A model generated the notes under the pieces. It did no database searches, was not told the origin of the DNA, and worked only from the letters and a program-made list of their open reading frames with translations. The position numbers and the translations under genes were made by a program. Shown here in pieces: positions 57,906 through 64,000 of a stretch of DNA of 64,000 nt. Numbering within the stretch: the first letter of the stretch is position 1; every line of letters starts with the position of its first letter. Origin of the DNA: Coix lacryma-jobi var. lacryma-jobi (lineage: Eukaryota > Streptophyta > Magnoliopsida > Poales > Poaceae); contig CM019824.1 in NCBI GenBank assembly GCA_009763385.1, positions 142,855,705-142,919,704 on the forward strand, written 5' to 3'.

Positions 57906-60900
57906 CCTTCATGAAGAAGGAATATCTTGGACTTGCCTTGAATGGCATAATTATTTAATATGGTCATAATTAAATCCTAGAAGGATATTCTCTGTCACTG
58001 TGAAGTGAAGTGGACTTAAGCATTGTAATTTCTAATTACTCTCTAGAATAACTATATGGCCATGAGAAGTAACAAATTAAGGCATTGTGGGACTCATTGC
58101 ATGAGTAAAATCCCAAATTATAATTACAAAATATTATGTTGCATTGAAAGTTGAATTTTTCAAGCTATATGCCTATATAGATTGAGATATAATGTTGCTC
58201 TATAAATAATAGCTTGAAGCTTTATACTAAATGTCTAGAAGACAATATGGTAAATAAGATTTTATCAATGCATATTCTCGAAGAAATGTCTCTTGTGTGT
58301 AGAATATCACAGAGCAATGCAATACATGAAGTATTTAAATTTACCATTACTCAAATAGAAATTGAGTTGAATTTTTAGACAGCTTTATAACCCCAAGATA
58401 TTATCGGTTGTAATATGTGGCTTGCATATGTTACACACCTTGAAGATTTGTGTCTATATATCATAACTATTGTATATAGAGCATGAAGCTATCGCTTGTC
58501 AAAGAATAGAAGTTAAGACATGCGAGAATGATATTATTCAGAATATTTAAGAATTTTCTTGAAGAAAAACTTAAATCATGTGCTTATAAATTTGTTGCAT
58601 TTCAAGTTCATATCCCAAAGTATTGGTAGTAGTAGTGGTGGTGCATTAAGTTTTAATTCCCGTTGAATTAAGTGATTAATGGTTAATTTATTAGCTTGAA
58701 GGCTAATGTGAAATATCTAATATTCTTAGTTGCAATTATTTCCTGAAGTAATATATGCTAATTTCTCATGGAATAAATTAGATTTATATGTTTCACATAT
58801 AAACAATTGCCAATTGTCTATCTAAATATTTTTGCATTATTGTTTCCACAAAAGAAACCTCAGTTAACCATGAAGGTTATAGTTATTTGTGAACCACTAC
58901 CATGTAAGTAGAAGGGAAACTGAATTTCCTAGAAGCACATGAACAATTGGACTATACTGGCATATAAAATTGCTCCTAGAAGGACAAATTTAGTCAAGAA
59001 CTAGTATAATCCTAATATTTTTAGCCCAAGAACTAGAAGTTTTATTCTACCCTATCTATGTGAATTTAATGCCATAACCAATGAATACTAGAAGTATGAT
59101 TGTATTCTATGGAACATTGGAAGTGATTATTCATAGATGATGCAAGAAGCATATTACTACCTGAAGTAATTATGGCATGAGGGAGAGAAATTTTGGGTAA
59201 AGGCATAAGAAAATATGGTAATATATATTTAATAGGCATAGCCTTCCTAAATCTATTCTAAGTGCATGTATCAGGACTTGAAGTTCTGCCCGCGTCCCTT
59301 CCGGCCGAGTTAACTTTCTCTACTGCACTAATTCCACAAGCTTGTAGCTTTGCATTTTTGTTGTTATCTATTATATTGGACTGAATACCAATATTCCACA
59401 TTACACATGTATGTGTATTGCTATATTATTCTCTCATTGAGCTAAACTATCTCCACTCTTGCATGGATATTAGCATAGAAGCTATAGTTGTAGCTAGTAG
59501 CTACCTTTACACTTCCCTCATAATGAAATTGGCTAGCTAGCATGCTATGTCTATATGGTTCTCGTTGAATTAAGAAATCATTTGCTTTCAATGTATCGTA
59601 TGCATAAGCAATAGATTGGTCTACGACCATGTAGCCTAAGATCAGGGGGAGTGAGATAATATGAAATTTGCTAAATGGAGACTAACCTAGTCGATGGGGT
59701 GAATAATTACGGAACTAAGAAGATGGATAACACACTCATGATGATTTAGGATTTACGAAGAAAAAGGCATCAAGGGAATTTTGCATTAATGACAATTAGA
59801 AAATTCTAGAAGAAATTCCATGTGAATTTGAATGTTGCATATATATTTGAAGTATATGATCCATTCTTATTAATGTATGAGTACTTGCGAATTAATTATT
59901 TTGGCTAAATAATAAAGAAGCTAGACAATGAAATAGTTTTATAAACTATGATATGTGCACATCAGGGGGAGAACATCCCTGAGTTTGTAGGAATGTTGAA
60001 CATTCTTAAGTGCACTATGTGTATTCTAGCTCGCTGCATATAATGTATAATAACCCCCATATTTAATTATGTGCGTGAATATTTCCCATAAAACTCTATC
60101 ATATATAGCATACATGAATGGGCCTCCACTTGCAGTTGGAGATACATGAATTTAATTATTTTAACTCCACGATAGGGGATATCTATTGGAGTATGCTATT
60201 AAAGATCTAATATTGGCATTAGGGGGAGAGAAAGCCTATGTTTGAATGCCAAATATTATTTGCACATAGAAGGAAAATGATCTAGAGAAAATATTCTTTG
60301 AAGCTTGAAGCAGGAATATTATCACGCACTAAGTCAACTAATAGTTTGACTAATGCTCTTATGAAACATGAAGCGGAGCATATGCCAGATATTTTTAGAA
60401 ATTAGAGGAGTAACTTGAAGTTATAAACCAGAAGTTTTGTTTACTAGTAGTAAACTAAATATTACATACTATCAAGCTCAAATCTACGGGGACGCCTGTG
60501 GGTTATAGTTTCAGTGTATACTTACTGAATAGAAATAAAATAAAACTCCTTCATTCTCATGAAGAGAACACCTCATGAAGAAGGTTAAGCACCTCATGAA
60601 GAGGATCATCTTGAAGATGAAATCCAACACACTAAGTGCGCACATCTTTAGTGTTGGGTATGCAGAACAATAAAATATCTCTTGTTTGGGAAATGGCAAA
60701 GAGACAAAATAATCTCATATTATGAGAATATTGGGAGAAAATAATAGTTGTCGACAACGCTACCTCTATAATTGCAAATGTTTCTCTTACGAGAACCCGG
60801 ATCCGGAAAACAAGTCCATGGCAAAGTCGCTTATAGCGATTATATCGGGTCAAATGAAGAAATGCGATTGAGGTTGAATCTCCTACTAAGAAGAAATAAA

Positions 60901-62173
60901 TGTTTTGTTATATCTCTGGCAAATGAAATGAATGAATATGAAATATGCAGTTAATAAATGGATTACAAAGATCCATATAATTCCTGAAGAATATAAATTA
61001 CAACATATGAAAATTAAATCTCATACGAGTACTATTAAGTCTAAGGTAGAATATATTCATGAATGAGTATTGAAGTCTCTAGAAGAGCATATCCTAGAAG
61101 GAATAGTCATCGAATGACTTCATAGTGAATAACACTATCTCATTGTGTATATCACTAAATAATCTCTATTGTAGTAGAGTAAGAACATTCTTTAACGAAC
61201 TAATCCATGAAGGATTTACCGGTCAATTCTTGAAGAAAGATCATTTATCCCTGAAGTGAATATAGACCCGAGAGAAAGAAAATGGGGAATTCTAAACACC
61301 ATGAAGTTGTCATACAAACACTCAGAAAGTGTAAAGCTAGCAATAAAAATATTGATATCCTCTAAATACCATAGAAGACCATAGAAGGTATGAGAATAAT
61401 GGTGATTTGACATTTGAATTATCCCCTAAATGCCAAATGCAAGGCTGGATTTATTAGTTAGTGGTACAATGAAAATCTTGAAGATGTGTAAGTTTAAAAA
61501 TCCATTATGAGAGAATTATTAGTATTGAAACTCTTGTAAGAGTTTGACACTATCTAGAAGATATTGAATATTGTAATTTATTTATCTCCATCATCCTCTG
61601 AAAGGATTTATTACCCCGAAGGGTAAATTTTTATTTGTTTTGCATAACTAATAAGTGGTTATTTATGTATGAAGCATATTGCTCTTTGTTATACCCATAT
61701 AATTCATAGAAGAATTATGAGCCAACTTTTGAAAGTGTGGTTTGAATAATAAAATTCAAAGGATGACTTTATGAGGGGGAGCAATTTTATTCAATTTATC
61801 TTGAAGATAATTGAAACCACTAGAATTATAAAGATCAAGTAGATCTTATTTGCTAAAACATGAAAGTTTATGCATAGATCATGAAGATCAATATCTATTC
61901 ACGAAGAATAAAATATCCCGAAGAATATATAACCAAGAAGGTTAAATGTTGTACTCTTTTTTCCTATGTGAGTTTTTACTCGAAGGTTTCTCACACAAGG
62001 TTTTTAATGAGGCAATATGTGCAATGCAATTAACGAATGTGATGTACTCTTTTCTTCAAGAACCGTTTTTTCCCATTGGGTTTTCGGATGGAGTTTTTAA
62101 CGAGGCATGTGCATATCGTGGTAATCGCCCAAGGAGGAGTGTTGTAAAACATAAGGACTCTATCCTAGAAGGA
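57906..62173 (+). repeat. Array of more than 30 mini-hairpins (C-NNGAA-G loops) in LARD-1
   Basis: Short inverted repeats of 3 to 7 bp enclosing a loop that ends in GAA, almost always closed by C and G. Examples: CCTTC-ATGAA-GAAGG at 57906, TTTTC-TTGAA-GAAAA at 58554, TAACC-ATGAA-GGTTA at 58865, TTCTC-ATGAA-GAGAA at 60554, TCATC-TTGAA-GATGA at 60606, AATCC-ATGAA-GGATT at 61202, ATAATTC-ATAGAA-GAATTAT at 61699, TTATC-TTGAA-GATAA at 61796. Stems differ, loops are alike. The region is AT-rich and has no credible frame. Function and origin unknown. Confidence 0.85.
62131..62139 (+). other. LARD-1 polypurine tract
   Basis: AAGGAGGAG directly before TGTTGTAAAAC of the 3' LTR. Confidence 0.75.
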
Positions 62174-62408
62174 AAGGAGAAGGAAGAATCCTAATCCTAG
62201 TCCGTTTGTATGTGGGCTCTTACCAAAACTCGAGGCCTTGGCAGGACTATATATACGTGAGAGATCTATGTTGTAATTACCGATATTCAGATAAATAAAG
62301 AATAGTCTCCCTACATCTTGTGTCTACTTGTTTTATTTTCATCTACTATGTTGATCATAAGAGACGGAGAGGGGAAGGTCCTAACCGCTGGCAATATGTT
62401 TTATAACA
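62140..62408 (+). repeat. LARD-1 3' LTR
   Basis: 269 bp; matches 51912..52161 apart from about eight substitutions, a 16-base and a 3-base length difference. Confidence 0.92.
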
Positions 62409-62413
62409 GAAAG
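62409..62413. repeat. Target-site duplication GAAAG, right copy (LARD-1)
   Basis: Matches 51907..51911. Confidence 0.93.
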
Positions 62414-62638
62414 GTCCGGAATAATCTGTTTTTGTTCCGGACCAAGACTAAACGAACAAAGATTCTGGGCTGGACCTGATTTCAAACCAGGCCAAATTAT
62501 TCCGGATGGAACAGGACATGTTCCAGGTCATTCCGGACAAAACGAACAAGGCCCAAGTGTGCTCTGGGCCAGCGTTCTGGCATTCCAGCATGATTATCTT
62601 TGCAGCAAGAATGGAAACCTGAATACTATTGTTTATTG

Positions 62639-63557
62639 CCCCCCCCCCCCCCCCCCCCCCCCCCGGGCCAAATTAACAGGGAGTAGATCTTCAGAGCCCG
62701 GCCCAAAGCGGTCGCAAGGGCAGTCGCACTCGCATCGCTCGCCTCGGTCGCTCGACGCCCAGCGCGGCGGCACCCTCAGCTCCTCAGGCCTCAGCGGCTC
62801 AGCCTGACTGCGTCCAGAACCGGAGCCAGGTGCCCGCAGCCGCAGGACGCCATGATGCACTGCCGGTCTGCCGCAACCTGCCTCGCACCGCCGGCGCTAG
62901 AGCATGCAGCACCCGCAACGCGGGGTCATGGGCAGGGCCTGGTGCTCTGGTCGACTTGCGCCCGGCGCCTGGCGGCATTACCCTGTCGTCTGTCGACCAG
63001 CCTGCTGGCTGCTGGCTGCTGCGGTGCTGCCGCCCAACGCCCTGCATCCTGCGCCCAGCCCCTAGCCCCCAGCCCCACTACTCTGCTAGTCTGCTACTGC
63101 TCTACGTTGTGCTGCTGTGAGTGGACCTCGAACGTTCTCTAGATTTCTCGATCACTGCTTTTTTCGTTTGTTTAGATTAGAAGAGTCAGCTTTGTAGATT
63201 ATATATCGAATGTCTGCCATCATCGTGTGTGCCATGGTTTCTGCTACAACAACTATTCTGACTTTCTGAGTCGGCTATGACAGTGTGCTTAGAGCCTTAG
63301 ACTGCTCCTTTCCCTTTTGATTTTGTAAGTTTGAAATAAATGTCATATTTGTTCTATTTTTTTTCTTTTGAATATTCAGTGATCCGATTCGATAGTTTAC
63401 TTTGTAGGCTAATATTTGTTATATCTGTTATGCTAAGAAAGATGTTTGCTATACCTGTTAGACTATTAGTGTATTATTAGTGTATTGTATAGTGAGTAAA
63501 AAAAATTGCCCTGTGTTATTTAGCCCCCCTCTTAATCAGTTTCTGGATCCGCCACTG
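62639..63557. mobile_element. Insertion with poly-C start and CAGTGGCGGATCCAG end, GC-rich interior
   Basis: It interrupts the last array block: array text stops before a run of about 26 C (62639..62664) and resumes after GGATCCGCCACTG (63557). Inverted, that end is CAGTGGCGGATCCAG, a start I associate with hAT-like plant elements. The other end does not mirror it. The interior 62690..63140 is GC-rich with several open frames on both strands, none of which I recognise; it may be a captured gene piece. Confidence 0.5.
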
Positions 63558-63720
63558 AATGGCTGCTGTGGTGGATCGTATATTTCCTCCCGTCACAAAT
63601 ATAAGTTCATCCATAACTTATCCCTGTAGTGCTGTTGCATTGAGGTTTTGCACAATTTTGATGTATAATACCTGGAATGATGGTTAGGCTGTCAATAGTG
63701 CAAGGTTCTCTATTTACTAA

Positions 63721-64000
63721 TGCCCAATGAAATGGCTCTCATTAGCATCTTCATGGCTTTACCGATAGGACTTGATCACACGCTCAATGGCAAATGTAGC
63801 AAATCAGCTTGTCTGAGGGTGAGCACCGTGTAATGTCTGGACATCTAAGACACCATGATGGTGTGGAAAGCTTCCAAAGCCATTTTTTGGGGGAATTTGT
63901 AGGAAATGGGCTAAAAACATATGATATTACTGGGATGTGTAATGTTTGGAGTCTTTTGTTGTTTTGAAAAGATTTTGTTTTCAGAAATATTGTCATTTCC
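63721..64000. other. Unassigned sequence at the window end
   Basis: No gene, repeat or motif can be supported here. Confidence 0.4.

Larger units (their letters stand above)
51912..62408 (+). mobile_element. LARD-1: LTR element without coding capacity, holding a solo LTR and a mini-hairpin array
   Basis: LTRs of 250 bp (51912..52161) and 269 bp (62140..62408), termini TGTTG...TAACA, 5-bp TSD, and a purine tract AAGGAGGAG before the 3' LTR. Without the solo LTR the element is about 6.6 kb. I find no gag, protease, RT, RNase H or integrase motif in any frame. It may be a large derivative mobilised by a partner or an extremely decayed copia element. LTRs differ by about eight substitutions and two indels, so it is the oldest two-LTR insertion of the window. 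Confidence 0.88.
51735..62556. mobile_element. Possible hAT-like MITE split by LARD-1
   Basis: Non-array sequence lies on both sides of LARD-1 (51735..51911 and 62409..62556). The outer parts read TTATTCGTTCGG at the left and, inverted, CTTGTTCGTTTTGTCCGG at the right. The array continues outside it. The inverted ends are weak, so boundaries are tentative. Confidence 0.35.
47900..63720. repeat. Diverged non-coding tandem array, unit about 1.15 kb, interrupted by insertions
   Basis: Six related blocks share the anchor CCTGATGATTA and text after it, at 48011, 49698, 50044, 50850, 51207 and 62590. Two alternating half-units exist: one leading into a TGGATCATATACTCCCTC-like text (49698, 50850, 62590), the other into ACTCTGGTTGGTGG plus a microsatellite (48011, 50044, 51207). 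Spacings 49698 to 50850 (1152) and 50044 to 51207 (1163) show a duplicated dimer. LARD-1 plus a MITE separate the last block. There are no credible frames. Confidence 0.75.

Noticed and set aside
62559..63142. Protein genes in the GC-rich part of the last insertion
   Set aside because: Frames open on both strands at the same place, typical for GC-rich DNA; no domain recognised.

Overview
This window is plant nuclear DNA, almost certainly from a grass and probably a panicoid one. It is dominated by nested LTR retrotransposons: two Sireviruses (Ty1/copia), a CRM-like Ty3/gypsy element, a non-autonomous Tat-type gypsy element, an Angela/BARE-like copia element, a non-coding LTR element and a solo LTR. 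MITEs, a CACTA-like element and a MULE-like element fill most of the rest. I see no complete host gene, rRNA, tRNA, CRISPR array or bacterial-type operon. Element names used here (Sire-A, Sire-B, CRM-1, Tat-NA, Ang-1, LARD-1) are local labels.

Layout, left part (1..44500). A minus-strand host gene fragment (43980..44500: TATA box, exon, intron, start of exon 2) is cut by Ang-1 (37680..43979, minus; its other end is outside the window). Ang-1 is cut by Sire-B (from before base 1 to 37679, minus). Sire-B is cut twice: by CRM-1 (2823..10462, plus, TSD ATCGT) and by Tat-NA (12723..34344, plus, TSD CACGC). Tat-NA is cut by Sire-A (15959..28025, plus, TSD AAATC/GAATC). Removing each insertion with one TSD copy restores the reading frame or sequence of its target, so the nesting order is firm. 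LTR divergence counted by eye agrees: CRM-1 none seen, Sire-A about 0.4%, Tat-NA about 1.8%. A CACTA-like element (38793..40081) sits inside Ang-1.

Layout, right part (44500..64000). This is a mosaic of MITEs, a Pack-MULE-like element (45404..46704) and a Mutator-type MITE with a 10-bp duplication (47000..47376). A non-coding tandem array follows, with a unit of about 1.15 kb (about 47.9 to 63.7 kb). LARD-1 (51912..62408, TSD GAAAG) interrupts that array. LARD-1 has 250/269-bp LTRs, no recognisable coding capacity, and itself holds a 3.9-kb solo LTR (52791..56675, TSD CAGGC).

Genes working together: CRM-1 has one uninterrupted gag-protease-RT-RNase H-integrase frame that runs into its 3' LTR. 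Sire-A has long intact gag and pol frames. Both look recently mobile and possibly competent. Sire-B, Ang-1 and Tat-NA are coding relics; Tat-NA lacks RT, RNase H and integrase and carries a spliced antisense gene remnant.

Most unusual signals: (1) more than 30 tiny stem-loops in LARD-1 between 57906 and 62173, nearly all closed by C-G around a loop ending in GAA; (2) a row of seven hairpins in the Sirevirus LTRs whose stem bases change in a compensatory way while the loop stays constant, seen in both Sire-A and Sire-B; (3) a family-wide switch of the palindromic LTR motif between the two Sireviruses; (4) a gag-pol junction closed in both frames, conserved in both Sireviruses, next to a good 3' splice site.
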